Below are positions 34,745 to 43,315 of a DNA stretch of 64,000 bases, one piece after another. The stretch is from Bradyrhizobium symbiodeficiens. Its GTDB lineage: Bacteria; Pseudomonadota; Alphaproteobacteria; Rhizobiales; Xanthobacteraceae. Every line of letters starts with the position of its first letter. Position 1 is the first letter of the stretch. Position numbers and translations under genes: made by a program. The stretch lies in NCBI RefSeq assembly GCF_002266465.3, contig NZ_CP029427.2:3102501-3166500 (forward strand), in the 5' to 3' direction. Under the pieces are notes generated by a model. The model ran no database searches. It worked only from the letters and a program-made list of their open reading frames with translations, and was not told the DNA's origin.

Positions 34745-37700
34745 TGGGAAGGCGTGGTGATCGAACCCTGGACCGGCGCCGCGCTGATGTCGCTGCCGTG
34801 ATGCACCAGCGGCTTGTTGCCGGCCACGGTCCGCAGCAGCACGTAGAACACCGGCGTCAGGAACAGGCCGAACACTGTGACGCCGATCATGCCGGAGAAC
34901 ACGGCAACGCCCATGGCGCGCCGCATCTCCGAGCCTGCGCCGGTCGAGAGCACCAGCGGCAGCACGCCCATGATGAACGCCATCGACGTCATCAGGATCG
35001 GGCGAAGCCTCAAGCGGCTCGCCTCGATTGCGGCCCGGATTGGCGTGCGGCCGGCGAATTCGAGCTCGCGCGCGAATTCGACGATCAGGATCGCGTTCTT
35101 GGCCGAAAGTCCCACGAGGACGATCAGGCCGATCTGGGTGAAGACGTTGTTGTCGCCCTTGGATATCCAGACGCCGAACATGGCGGCGAGCAGGCCCATC
35201 GGCACGATCATGATGATCGAGAGCGGCAGGGTCAGGCTCTCGTAGAGCGCGGCCAGCACCAGGAACACCAGCAGGATCGCCAGCGGGAACACCCAGAGGC
35301 CGGAATTGCCGGCGATGAACTCCTGATAGGTCAGGTCGGTCCACTCGAAGGCAAAGCCGGGCGGCAATGTCTCCGCTGCGATCCGGGTTGCGGCCTCCTG
35401 CGCCTGGCCCGACGAGAAGCCGGGCGCGGCGGCGGCGTTGATGTCGGACGACAGGAATCCGTTGTAGCGGATCGCGCGCTCCGGTCCCGCGCTCTGGCGG
35501 ATGTTGAGCAGCGCCGACAACGGCACCATGTCGCCCGAGGACGAGCGCACCTTCAACGGCCTGATGTCGTCGGCACGCGCGCGGAACGGTGCATCGGCCT
35601 GGACGCGGACCGAATAGGTTCGGCCAAACTTGTTGAAGTCGTTGACGTAGTAGGAGCCGAGATAGATCTGGAGCGTGTTGAACACCTCCGTCACGGGGAC
35701 GCCGAGCTGCAGCGCCTTGGTGCGGTCGATGTCGGCGAACAGCTGGGGCACGTTGACCTGGAAGCTCGAGAACGCGCCGGCGATCTCCGGCGCCTTCTGC
35801 ATCGCCGCCATGAACGCATTGGTCGCTTCGTTCAGCGCCTCATAGCCGAGGCCGGCGCGGTCCTCGATCTGCAGCTTGAAGCCGCCGATGGTGCCGAGGC
35901 CATTGACCGGCGGCGGCGGGAACATGGCGATGAAGGCTTCCTGGATGCCGGCGTATTTCTTGTTGAGATCGGCTGCGATTGCATTCCCGCTCAGCGCCGG
36001 CCCCTTGCGCTCGTCGAATGGCTTTAATGTCGAGAACACGATGCCGGCATTGGACGAGTTGGTGAAGCCGGAGATCGACAGGCCGGGAAAGGCCACCGAA
36101 CTCTCGACGCCGGGCTGGGTCAGCGCGATGTCGCTCATCTTGCGGATCACCTCTTCGGAGCGATCGAGCGCCGCGCCGTCGGGCAGGCGGGCGAAGCCGA
36201 CCAGATATTGCTTGTCCTGGCCCGGCACGAATCCACCGGGCACCTGCTGGAACAGCAACGCAGTGACCCCGACGAGCACCACGTAGAGGCCCATCACGGC
36301 GGCCTTGCCCGAGATCACCTTGGTGACGCTGCCGCTGTAGTTCTCCGAGGAGCGCGTGAAAGCCTTGTTGAAGCCGCGGAAGAACCAGCCAAGGCTCTTT
36401 TCCATGATCAGCGTCAGCCGGTCCTTCGGCTCGTTGTGGCCCTTGAGCAGAAGCGCCGACAGCGCCGGCGACAGCGTCAGCGAGTTGACGGCGGAGATCA
36501 CCGTCGAGATCGCGATTGTCAGCGCGAACTGCTTGTAGAATTGCCCGGTGAGGCCGGAGATGAAGGCCAGCGGCACGAACACCGCGATCAGCACCATGGC
36601 GATCGCGATGATCGGGCCCGAGACCTCGCGCATCGCCTGATAGGTGGCGTCGCGCGGCGACAGCCCGGATTCGATATTGCGCTCGACATTCTCGACCACG
36701 ACGATGGCGTCGTCGACGACGATGCCGATCGCGAGCACAAGGCCGAACAAGCTCAGCGCGTTGATGGAGAAGCCGAACACGTGCATCACGGCGAACGTGC
36801 CGACGATCGAGACCGGCACCGCCAGCAGCGGGATGATCGAGGCCCGCCAGGTCTGGAGGAACAGGATCACGACCAGCACCACCAGCGCGATCGCTTCCAG
36901 AAGCGTGTGGATGACCGCCTCGATCGAGGAGCGGACGAACTGGGTGGGGTCGTAGACGATCTGGTAGGACACGCCTTCGGGCATGTTCTTCTTGATCTCG
37001 GCCATGGTGGCGCGGACGTTATCGGAAATCTGCAGCGCGTTGGAGCCGGGCGCCTGGAAGATCGGTATCGCCACCGCCTGCTTGTTATCGAGCAGCGAGC
37101 GCAGCCCGTATTCGGAGGCGCCGAGCTCGATGCGCGCGACGTCGCGCAGGCGAACGACCTCGCCGCGTGTTCCGGTCTTGACCACGATGTCGCCGAACTG
37201 TTCCTCGGTGGCGAGCCGGCCTTCCGCGTTGACGGAGAGCTGCAGGTCGATGCCGCTGACGTTGGGAGAGGAGCCGACGACGCCGGCGGCGGCCTCGACG
37301 TTCTGTGCCTGGATCGCCTTGACGATATCGCTCGCGGTCAGGCCGTGCTCGGCGGCCTTCTGCGGATCGACCCAAACCCGCATCGAATAGTCACCGGCGC
37401 CGTAGAGCTGGACGTCGCCGACGCCGTCGATCCGCGCGAGGCGATCCTTGACGTTGAGCACCGCGTAGTTGCGCAAATACGTCATGTCGTAGCGGCCATT
37501 CGGCGACAACAGATGCACCACCATGGTGAGGTCGGGTGACGACTTCTTGGTGATGATGCCGAGCTGGCGCACCACGGCCGGCAGGCGCGGCTCGGCCTGC
37601 TGCACGCGGTTCTGCACCAGCTGCGTCGCCTTGTCGGGGTCGGTGCCGAGCCGGAACGTCACCGTCAGCGTCATCGCGCCGTCGGTGGTGGCCTGGCTCG

Positions 37701-37941
37701 ACATGTACAGCATGTTCTCGACGCCGTTGATCTGCTCCTCGATCGGGGTCGCGACCGTTTCCGCGATCACCTTCGGATTGGCGCCGGGATATGTCGCGCG
37801 CACCACGACGGAGGGCGGCACCACGTCCGGATATTCCGAGATCGGCATCGCGAACAGCGAGATCAGGCCGGCAAGGAAAATCAGGACCGACAGCACGCCG
37901 GCAAAGATCGGACGATCGATGAAGAATTTCGAGAGATTCAT
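34741..37941 (-). CDS. RND multidrug efflux permease (HAE1/AcrB-like)
   Basis: A 1066-residue inner-membrane proton-driven pump with twelve expected helices and two large periplasmic loops. The N-terminus MNLSKFFIDRPIFAGVLSVL is typical; the proton-relay Asp pair is in GIVVDDAIVVVEN; the second half has GLSAKNAILIVEFA and MTSMAFIMGVLPLV. The start at 37941 is set by this family N-terminus, although the frame begins 18 bp earlier. The adaptor gene lies 180 bp upstream on the same strand. No outer-membrane channel gene is nearby. Confidence 0.95.
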   Translation of the reverse strand: MNLSKFFIDRPIFAGVLSVLIFLAGLISLFAMPISEYPDVVPPSVVVRATYPGANPKVIAETVATPIEEQINGVENMLYMSSQATTDGAMTLTVTFRLGTDPDKATQLVQNRVQQAEPRLPAVVRQLGIITKKSSPDLTMVVHLLSPNGRYDMTYLRNYAVLNVKDRLARIDGVGDVQLYGAGDYSMRVWVDPQKAAEHGLTASDIVKAIQAQNVEAAAGVVGSSPNVSGIDLQLSVNAEGRLATEEQFGDIVVKTGTRGEVVRLRDVARIELGASEYGLRSLLDNKQAVAIPIFQAPGSNALQISDNVRATMAEIKKNMPEGVSYQIVYDPTQFVRSSIEAVIHTLLEAIALVVLVVILFLQTWRASIIPLLAVPVSIVGTFAVMHVFGFSINALSLFGLVLAIGIVVDDAIVVVENVERNIESGLSPRDATYQAMREVSGPIIAIAMVLIAVFVPLAFISGLTGQFYKQFALTIAISTVISAVNSLTLSPALSALLLKGHNEPKDRLTLIMEKSLGWFFRGFNKAFTRSSENYSGSVTKVISGKAAVMGLYVVLVGVTALLFQQVPGGFVPGQDKQYLVGFARLPDGAALDRSEEVIRKMSDIALTQPGVESSVAFPGLSISGFTNSSNAGIVFSTLKPFDERKGPALSGNAIAADLNKKYAGIQEAFIAMFPPPPVNGLGTIGGFKLQIEDRAGLGYEALNEATNAFMAAMQKAPEIAGAFSSFQVNVPQLFADIDRTKALQLGVPVTEVFNTLQIYLGSYYVNDFNKFGRTYSVRVQADAPFRARADDIRPLKVRSSSGDMVPLSALLNIRQSAGPERAIRYNGFLSSDINAAAAPGFSSGQAQEAATRIAAETLPPGFAFEWTDLTYQEFIAGNSGLWVFPLAILLVFLVLAALYESLTLPLSIIMIVPMGLLAAMFGVWISKGDNNVFTQIGLIVLVGLSAKNAILIVEFARELEFAGRTPIRAAIEASRLRLRPILMTSMAFIMGVLPLVLSTGAGSEMRRAMGVAVFSGMIGVTVFGLFLTPVFYVLLRTVAGNKPLVHHGSDISAAPVQGSITTPSH

Positions 37942-37987
37942 GGCTTTGCCCCTGGGCAATATCTTGCGGCTCTCCGGACAGCTCCGC

Positions 37988-38117
37988 CGTCATTCCGGGG
38001 CGCGCGCAGCGCGAACCCGGAATCCAGAGGTGATGTGCTCGGTTTCACTAACTTCGAGATTCTCAGGTGCGCAATTGCGCACCGTAGTTCGCGACTTCGT
38101 CGCGCCCCCGGAACGAG
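37988..38117. repeat. Composite palindromic intergenic repeat (Bradyrhizobium type)
   Basis: Three nested palindromes fill the gap between adaptor and pump genes: ATTCCGGG (37992-37999) with CCCGGAAT (38016-38023); the perfect 18-bp GGTGCGCAATTGCGCACC (38066-38083); and GCGAC-TTC-GTCGC (38091-38103). The opening CGTCATTCCGGGGCGCGCG is familiar to me from many Bradyrhizobium intergenic regions. It could modulate pump mRNA level between the two genes. Confidence 0.7.
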
Positions 38118-38121
38118 GTAA

Positions 38122-39366
38122 CTAGCGTTGCACCACGTCCTGGTTGCTGTGGTTGGAGGCTGCTTGCTGCCCACGCGCGCCCATCGCCGCGACCTCCGTC
38201 TTGAGGAGGGCGCCCGGACGCACGCGCTGCAGGCCGTTGACGACGATGCGATCGCCGGACTTCAGGCCCGAGGTGACGACACGAAGCCCGTCGACGGCGC
38301 CGCCGAGCGTGATCGGACGGTACACCGCGCGGCTGTCGTCGCCGACCGCCATCACGAACTTCTTGTCCTGGTCGGTGCCGATCGCGCGCTCGTCGATCAT
38401 CACGAGCGTCTGCTGCTTCGGCTGGCCCATGCGCACGCGGGCGAACTGGCCGGGGATCAGACGCCCGTCCTCGTTCTGGAACACCGCGCGCACCCGGATG
38501 GTGCCGCTCTGGCCGTTGACCTGGTTGTCGATGAGCTGGATGTGGCCTTTCGCCGAGAAGCCGCCGGAGGTCGCCATCTCCACGGGGATCTGGTCGAGCT
38601 TGCCGCGCGCGCCCTTGGCGTCCGCGATCGAGTTCAACGCACGCAGCACGACCTCTTCATCGGCATCGAAGGACGCATAGATCGGATTGACCGAGACCAG
38701 CGAGGTCAGCACCGGGGAGGCAGTGCCGGCGGCGACGAGATTGCCGACGGTGATTTCGATCTTGCCGACGCGGCCGTCCACCGGCGCGCGCACCTCGGTG
38801 TAATCGAGATTGAGCTTTGCAGTCTGGAGCGTTGCCTCGGCCGCCTTCACGTTGGCGATCGCTTCGCGGTTGGCGTTCTCGCGCTGGTCGAAATCGCGGC
38901 GTGTCACGACGGCGTTGCCGACCAGCTGCGCGCCGCGTTCGACCTCGCTGGTGGTGAATACCACGCGCGCCTTTGCCGCCTCGAGCTGGGCGTTGGCCTT
39001 GTCGACCTCGGCCGCGTAGGGCGCCGGATCGATCTTGAAGAGGACGTCACCGGCCTTCACCAGCGCGCCTTCGGTGAACTCCGTAGCAAGGATCGCACCG
39101 GCAACGCGCGGGCGGAGCTCGACACGGTTGATGGCTTCCAATCGGCCGGAGAAGTCGTCCCACAGCGCGGTCTGCCGCGGCTCGATCATGGCGACGGTGA
39201 CGGGCACCGCCTGTTCAGCCGCGGCGGCCGTTGCGGTTGCCTGGGCGGCATGAAGATAGTGACCGGTCGCAAACGCGCCGGCCACGGCGAGGGTGCCGAC
39301 GATGGCGACGCCGCCAAGAAGACGGTGGATACGGCCGGCGCGGGAGGTATTTCGGGCGGGGTGCAT
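38122..39366 (-). CDS. RND efflux periplasmic adaptor (MFP, AcrA-like)
   Basis: 414 residues with an N-terminal membrane anchor (LLGGVAIVGTLAVAGAFATG), barrel-sandwich strands (DFSGRLEAINRVELRPRVAG, AGDVLFKIDPAPYAAEV), an alpha-hairpin (about 110-180), the second lipoyl half (YTEVRAPVDGRVGKIEITVG) and a beta-barrel/proximal domain. It links the pump to an outer-membrane channel. It lacks a lipobox Cys, so anchoring is by the N-terminal helix. It is divergent from the TetR gene with a palindromic operator between. Confidence 0.93.
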   Translation of the reverse strand: MHPARNTSRAGRIHRLLGGVAIVGTLAVAGAFATGHYLHAAQATATAAAAEQAVPVTVAMIEPRQTALWDDFSGRLEAINRVELRPRVAGAILATEFTEGALVKAGDVLFKIDPAPYAAEVDKANAQLEAAKARVVFTTSEVERGAQLVGNAVVTRRDFDQRENANREAIANVKAAEATLQTAKLNLDYTEVRAPVDGRVGKIEITVGNLVAAGTASPVLTSLVSVNPIYASFDADEEVVLRALNSIADAKGARGKLDQIPVEMATSGGFSAKGHIQLIDNQVNGQSGTIRVRAVFQNEDGRLIPGQFARVRMGQPKQQTLVMIDERAIGTDQDKKFVMAVGDDSRAVYRPITLGGAVDGLRVVTSGLKSGDRIVVNGLQRVRPGALLKTEVAAMGARGQQAASNHSNQDVVQR

Positions 39367-39382
39367 TTGCGCGCTCCAGATA

Positions 39383-39398
39383 TGTAGTGTTCACTACA
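39383..39398. promoter_or_regulatory. Palindromic operator for the RND pump
   Basis: TGTAGTG (39383-39389), TT, CACTACA (39392-39398): perfect 7-bp arms, 17 bp before the adaptor start. A looser relative, ACCATTCACTAAG, lies at 39436-39448 and keeps one TTAGTGAA half. The pair suits binding by the divergent TetR protein. Confidence 0.6.
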
Positions 39399-39565
39399 GA
39401 TGTGGAGCTGGATGTCGCAGTGCAAGATACTTATGTACCATTCACTAAGAAAATTGTAGCCGCTTACCGCGACGATGGGAAGACACAAGAAAAATAAAGC
39501 TAGAACAATTAGATAGGGACCGGCGTTAAACTGATACGGGCCGCCGCTTCCGAGGAGACAGGCAC

Positions 39566-40171
39566 ATGCGCATGGGACGCCCCCGCGAATTCAACGCCGA
39601 AACGGCGTTGGATCAGGCGATGGAAGTGTTTTGGCGACACGGCTACGAGGGCGCCACCATCGCGCAGCTGACCGAGGCCATGGGCATCAATCCCCCGAGT
39701 CTCTACGCCTGTTTCGGCAACAAGGAAGGCCTGCTGAAGGCCGCACTGGAACGCTACACCAAGCTGCGCAATGTCTGGATGAACGAGGTGGTAGCGGCTC
39801 CGACGGCCCGGGATGTCGCCGAACGAATGCTGATGGGCATCGCCGACAAGCAGACCGATCCCGCCAATCCGCCCGGATGCCTCCTGGTGCAGGGCGGCAT
39901 CGCCTGCGGCACCGGCTCCGAGAACGTCCCCTTCGAACTCGCCGCCCACCGCGCCCGGAATGAAGACCAGCTCCGCGACCGTTTCATCCGCGCCAAGGCC
40001 GAAGGCGATCTCAAGGAAAGTGCCGACCCCGCCGCGCTCGCGCGCTACGTCTCGGCCGTCTCGGTCGGCATGGGCGTGATGGCGTCGTCCGGCTCCGACC
40101 GCGAGGCGTTGCGGCAGGTTGCGAGCGTGGCGGTGCAGGCGGTTGAGGCGCAGTCGACGGACCGAACCTGA
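39566..40171 (+). CDS. TetR/AcrR-family repressor
   Basis: 201 residues. The N-terminus MGRPREFNAETALDQAMEVF opens a standard TetR domain with the recognition part MGINPPSLYACFGNKEGLL. The C-terminal domain has PGCLLVQGGIACG, a pattern of the TetR_C_16/PsrA-like groups that control efflux genes. GAGGAGACAGGCAC precedes the ATG. Its divergent position makes it the likely repressor of the adaptor-pump unit. Confidence 0.9.
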   Translation: MRMGRPREFNAETALDQAMEVFWRHGYEGATIAQLTEAMGINPPSLYACFGNKEGLLKAALERYTKLRNVWMNEVVAAPTARDVAERMLMGIADKQTDPANPPGCLLVQGGIACGTGSENVPFELAAHRARNEDQLRDRFIRAKAEGDLKESADPAALARYVSAVSVGMGVMASSGSDREALRQVASVAVQAVEAQSTDRT

Positions 40172-40184
40172 TTCATCTTGCGGA

Positions 40185-41669
40185 TTACATTGCCGACAGC
40201 GTCGGCGGCGGGACGAAGCCGCCGAACTCGCGTTCGATCAGTCCGGCCAGCGCAATCGTCGTGCGGTCCTCGAGGTAAGGCCCGATGATCTGGACACCGA
40301 TCGGCAACCCTGACGGCGTGCGCTCGATCGGAACGGCGGTTGCCGGCAGCCCGCAAGTCGAAGCAGGGTCCGCCCAGATGAAGCACGCGTCGGAGTAGTT
40401 GGTGAGCTTGCCATCGATGTCGAGCTGCCGCGCGTCAAACGGCTCGGAATGGTCGTGCGGGAACGCCGGCACGGCGGCAGCGGGATAGACCACTGCGTCG
40501 AATTCGCGGAAGAATTGGTGCCACTTCTGCTGCAACTGCAGGCGGGCCGCGTCGATCGCAAGCCACTCGCGATGGATCATGCCCCAACCGCGGGCGCGCT
40601 CGGCCTGCAGGCTGCGGTCGTCGGGCAAGAGTGCCGCGGCAAGTCCTTGTGCCTCTGCGAGGGCGACCGGTGTCAGGCGCGGACTTCGCGCGGCGTTCAA
40701 CAGCTTCATGTAGAGCCGCGCGGATTCGGCGAGATCGGGCAGCGACGCGCTCGCGCGTGCGAGGCGCGCGCCTGATCGTTCGAGCCGTTCTGCCAGTCGA
40801 CCAATGGCAGCACGCACCGCGTCACCCGTCGGCATCAGCGGATGGGTGCCGATCACGAGGATCCTGAAATCCCTGAGATTGTCATGGCGCGGGGTTGGCA
40901 GTGCAAGGCGATAGCCGATCCCGTCGCGCGTCTCGTCCGGGCCGGCAATCACGTCGAGCGACAGAGCAAGGTCCGAGGCGGTGCGCGCCATCGGCCCGAC
41001 CACAGCGAGATCACCCTGGCCTGGGACGGGCGCTGCCGGCGGCAGGCTGTATCCGCGCAGCGGGACCAGGCCGAGGCTCGGCTTGTGTCCGAACACCCCA
41101 CAGAAATGCGCGGGCACCCGGATCGAGCCGCCGATATCCGAGCCGATCGAGAGTGGACCGAAGCCTGCGGCCAATGCCGCGCCCGATCCGCCCGAGGAGC
41201 CGCCGGCTGACCGGCCGAGATCCCACGGATTGTTCGTTGCCCCGTAGACGTCGTTGTAGCTCTGGAAATCCCGCAAGCCGATCGGGATATTGGTCTTGCC
41301 GATAATGATGGCGCCCGCCGCCTTCAATCGCGAAACGACGAGAGCATCTTCCGCTGGCTGAAAATCCTTGAAGTGCGGAAAGCCCCATGTGGTCGCCAGG
41401 CCGGCGACGTTGAACGGTTCTTTCAAGGTGAGGGGGATACCGAGCAACGGCAGCCGCTCGCCACGGCCAAGCGCGGCATCGGCGGCGCGTGCGGCATCCC
41501 GAGCGCGATCGAAATCGCGAACGACAATGGCGTTGATAGGGCCATCGAGTGCCTCGATGCGCGCGATCGTGTGTTCGAGCAATTCCGATGCGGAGACCTT
41601 GCGCCCGTGCAGGGCGCCCGACAATGCGCCGATCGAGCCGTAGTCGAGGTCAGGGGCATCTGCGGTCAT
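40185..41669 (-). CDS. Amidase (amidase-signature family)
   Basis: A 494-residue amidase-signature enzyme. The Ser-cisSer-Lys triad is readable: Lys83 in IPLTLKEPF, the cis-Ser in SAGGSSGGSGAA (S158), and nucleophile S182 in GSDIGGSIRVPA. It hydrolyses a carboxamide to acid and ammonia; the substrate is unknown. ATG 41669 is favoured because GGAGTTCGTG precedes it; ATG 41681 is an alternative. It is convergent with the TetR gene. Confidence 0.93.
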   Translation of the reverse strand: MTADAPDLDYGSIGALSGALHGRKVSASELLEHTIARIEALDGPINAIVVRDFDRARDAARAADAALGRGERLPLLGIPLTLKEPFNVAGLATTWGFPHFKDFQPAEDALVVSRLKAAGAIIIGKTNIPIGLRDFQSYNDVYGATNNPWDLGRSAGGSSGGSGAALAAGFGPLSIGSDIGGSIRVPAHFCGVFGHKPSLGLVPLRGYSLPPAAPVPGQGDLAVVGPMARTASDLALSLDVIAGPDETRDGIGYRLALPTPRHDNLRDFRILVIGTHPLMPTGDAVRAAIGRLAERLERSGARLARASASLPDLAESARLYMKLLNAARSPRLTPVALAEAQGLAAALLPDDRSLQAERARGWGMIHREWLAIDAARLQLQQKWHQFFREFDAVVYPAAAVPAFPHDHSEPFDARQLDIDGKLTNYSDACFIWADPASTCGLPATAVPIERTPSGLPIGVQIIGPYLEDRTTIALAGLIEREFGGFVPPPTLSAM

Positions 41670-41815
41670 CACGAACTCCATTGTATGTCGTCGTCTGGAC
41701 AACCGATCCTGACGCCGAACATGCAATGTTGGAAGCGGGATGAGGAGGCGGCGCAACGGGAACCAGATCTGCCCGCCGGTCGGGGCGGCGTTCGGGGCGT
41801 CGACCGCTTCCACAG

Positions 41816-41901
41816 CGTCATGGCCGGGCTTGTCCCGGCCATCCACGCCTTACGACACGGCACCGAGAACGTGGATGCCCGGGACAAGCCCGGGCATGAC
41901 G
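41816..41901. repeat. Palindromic intergenic repeat pair
   Basis: CGTCATGGCCGGGCTTGTCC (start of the left arm, 41816-41847) and a near-perfect reverse complement (41870-41901), 22 bp apart. Each arm is itself palindromic around GGGCTTGTCCC or GGGACAAGCCC. The remaining part of the 278-bp gap between the amidase and MFS genes shows no gene. Confidence 0.72.
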
Positions 41902-41947
41902 ACCTTATATGGGGAGGCGGAACATATCAGATCGCCGAGAGCTAAAC

Positions 41948-43315
41948 TCAGGAGGCTTCCTTGAGCACCGGCGCCGCTGTTTCCTCCGCCTTCATTTCCT
42001 CGAGACTGCGATGCCGCGGCTCGATGCCCAACGCCCAGACCGTGATGATCTGCACCACCAGCAGCCCGATCATCAGCGCCATCACGCCGGCCACGCCGCG
42101 CGACTCGAACAGCGACACGACCAGGAATGGCGTGGCGATCGTCGCGCCGCGTCCCAGCGTGTTGACGATGCCGGACGCACGCAGGCGGACCTCGGTTGGA
42201 AACAGTTCCGGGATATAGATGCCGAACAGCAGGGCGACCAGGACGTAGATCGGCACCGTCAGTGCAAAGCCGACGGCCGGAAGCAGGATCGGATCCGAGA
42301 TCATCGGATAGAGAATGCCGAACGCTACCGTGATCACGGACGCGCCGATGATGGTCGGCTTTCGGCCCCAGCGGTCCGCGGTCAATGCACCGATGGCCGC
42401 GCCGATCGGTGCACCGAGCGCCATCAGCAGTGAATAGCCGAACGAGGTCGCGACCGAGAGACCCTGCTTGACGAAGAACACGGGGAGCCAGGTGACGAAA
42501 CCATAGAGCAGGGTGTTGATCGTGATCAGGCAGACGGCACCGACGATCATTCGCGACAGCAGGGGAGCAGTGAACAGCGTGCCGAGATCGGGGGACACCG
42601 GTACCGGTGATGCGGCCGCAGGCGCAGGCAGGGGCTGCCCCTGGGCCGCCTCCTTCTCGATCGCCTGCATCAGCGCTTCCGCCTCAGTGGTGCGCCCCAC
42701 GGCTTCCAGCCAGCGCGGCGATTCCGGCAGCGATTTGCGCATGTACCAGACCACGAGCGCGCCGACGCCGCCGAGCACGAACATCGAGCGCCAGCCGAAT
42801 TGCGGCACCAGCACGGATGCGACCAGCAGCGCGACGGGCAGGCCCGTGACGACGCACACGGCCGTGAGGCCGAGCCATTTGCCGCGGGTGCGCGCGGGCA
42901 CGAATTCCGTCATCGTCGAATAGCCGACGACGTTCTCCGCGCCCAACCCGACGCCCATCACGAAGCGGCAGGCAATGAGGAAGGCCATGTTCGGCGCGAA
43001 CGCGGCGGCAAGCGAGGCGATGCCGAAAAGCAGCAAATTGAATTGATAGGTGAAGCGGCGTCCGTAGCGGTCGCCGAGAAAGCCGGTGCCGAACGACCCC
43101 AGCATCATGCCGACGAAGGTCGCAGAGATGAAGGCTGCATTCTGGGCCAGTGTCGAGAAGCCGGTCTTCAGCGTCACGCTGAGCACGGTCCCGGCGATGT
43201 AGATGTCGAAGCCGTCGAAAAACATGCCGATGCCGATCAGCAGCATGATGCGGCGGTGGAATGGCCCGATCGGCAGGCGATCAAGACGGCCGCCTGCGTT
43301 CACCGATGTCGACAT
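41948..43315 (-). CDS. MFS transporter, aromatic-acid/sugar symporter-like
   Basis: A 455-residue twelve-helix permease. The loop 2-3 signature GDRYGRRF, the helix-4 motif GVGLGAENVVGYSTMTEFVP and the central PESPRWLEAVGR resemble the AAHS and SP groups that import aromatic acids or sugars with protons. GGGGAGAGCGTAAA precedes ATG 43315. Its start lies inside the end of the aldehyde dehydrogenase gene (16-bp overlap), so it belongs to the GntR-ALDH unit and probably imports that pathway's substrate. Confidence 0.9.
   Translation of the reverse strand: MSTSVNAGGRLDRLPIGPFHRRIMLLIGIGMFFDGFDIYIAGTVLSVTLKTGFSTLAQNAAFISATFVGMMLGSFGTGFLGDRYGRRFTYQFNLLLFGIASLAAAFAPNMAFLIACRFVMGVGLGAENVVGYSTMTEFVPARTRGKWLGLTAVCVVTGLPVALLVASVLVPQFGWRSMFVLGGVGALVVWYMRKSLPESPRWLEAVGRTTEAEALMQAIEKEAAQGQPLPAPAAASPVPVSPDLGTLFTAPLLSRMIVGAVCLITINTLLYGFVTWLPVFFVKQGLSVATSFGYSLLMALGAPIGAAIGALTADRWGRKPTIIGASVITVAFGILYPMISDPILLPAVGFALTVPIYVLVALLFGIYIPELFPTEVRLRASGIVNTLGRGATIATPFLVVSLFESRGVAGVMALMIGLLVVQIITVWALGIEPRHRSLEEMKAEETAAPVLKEAS

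Noticed and set aside
36208..37539. A 443-codon open frame opposite the HAE1 pump, very His/Asp-rich
   Set aside because: Composition is what the complement of a membrane pump gene gives; no independent evidence.
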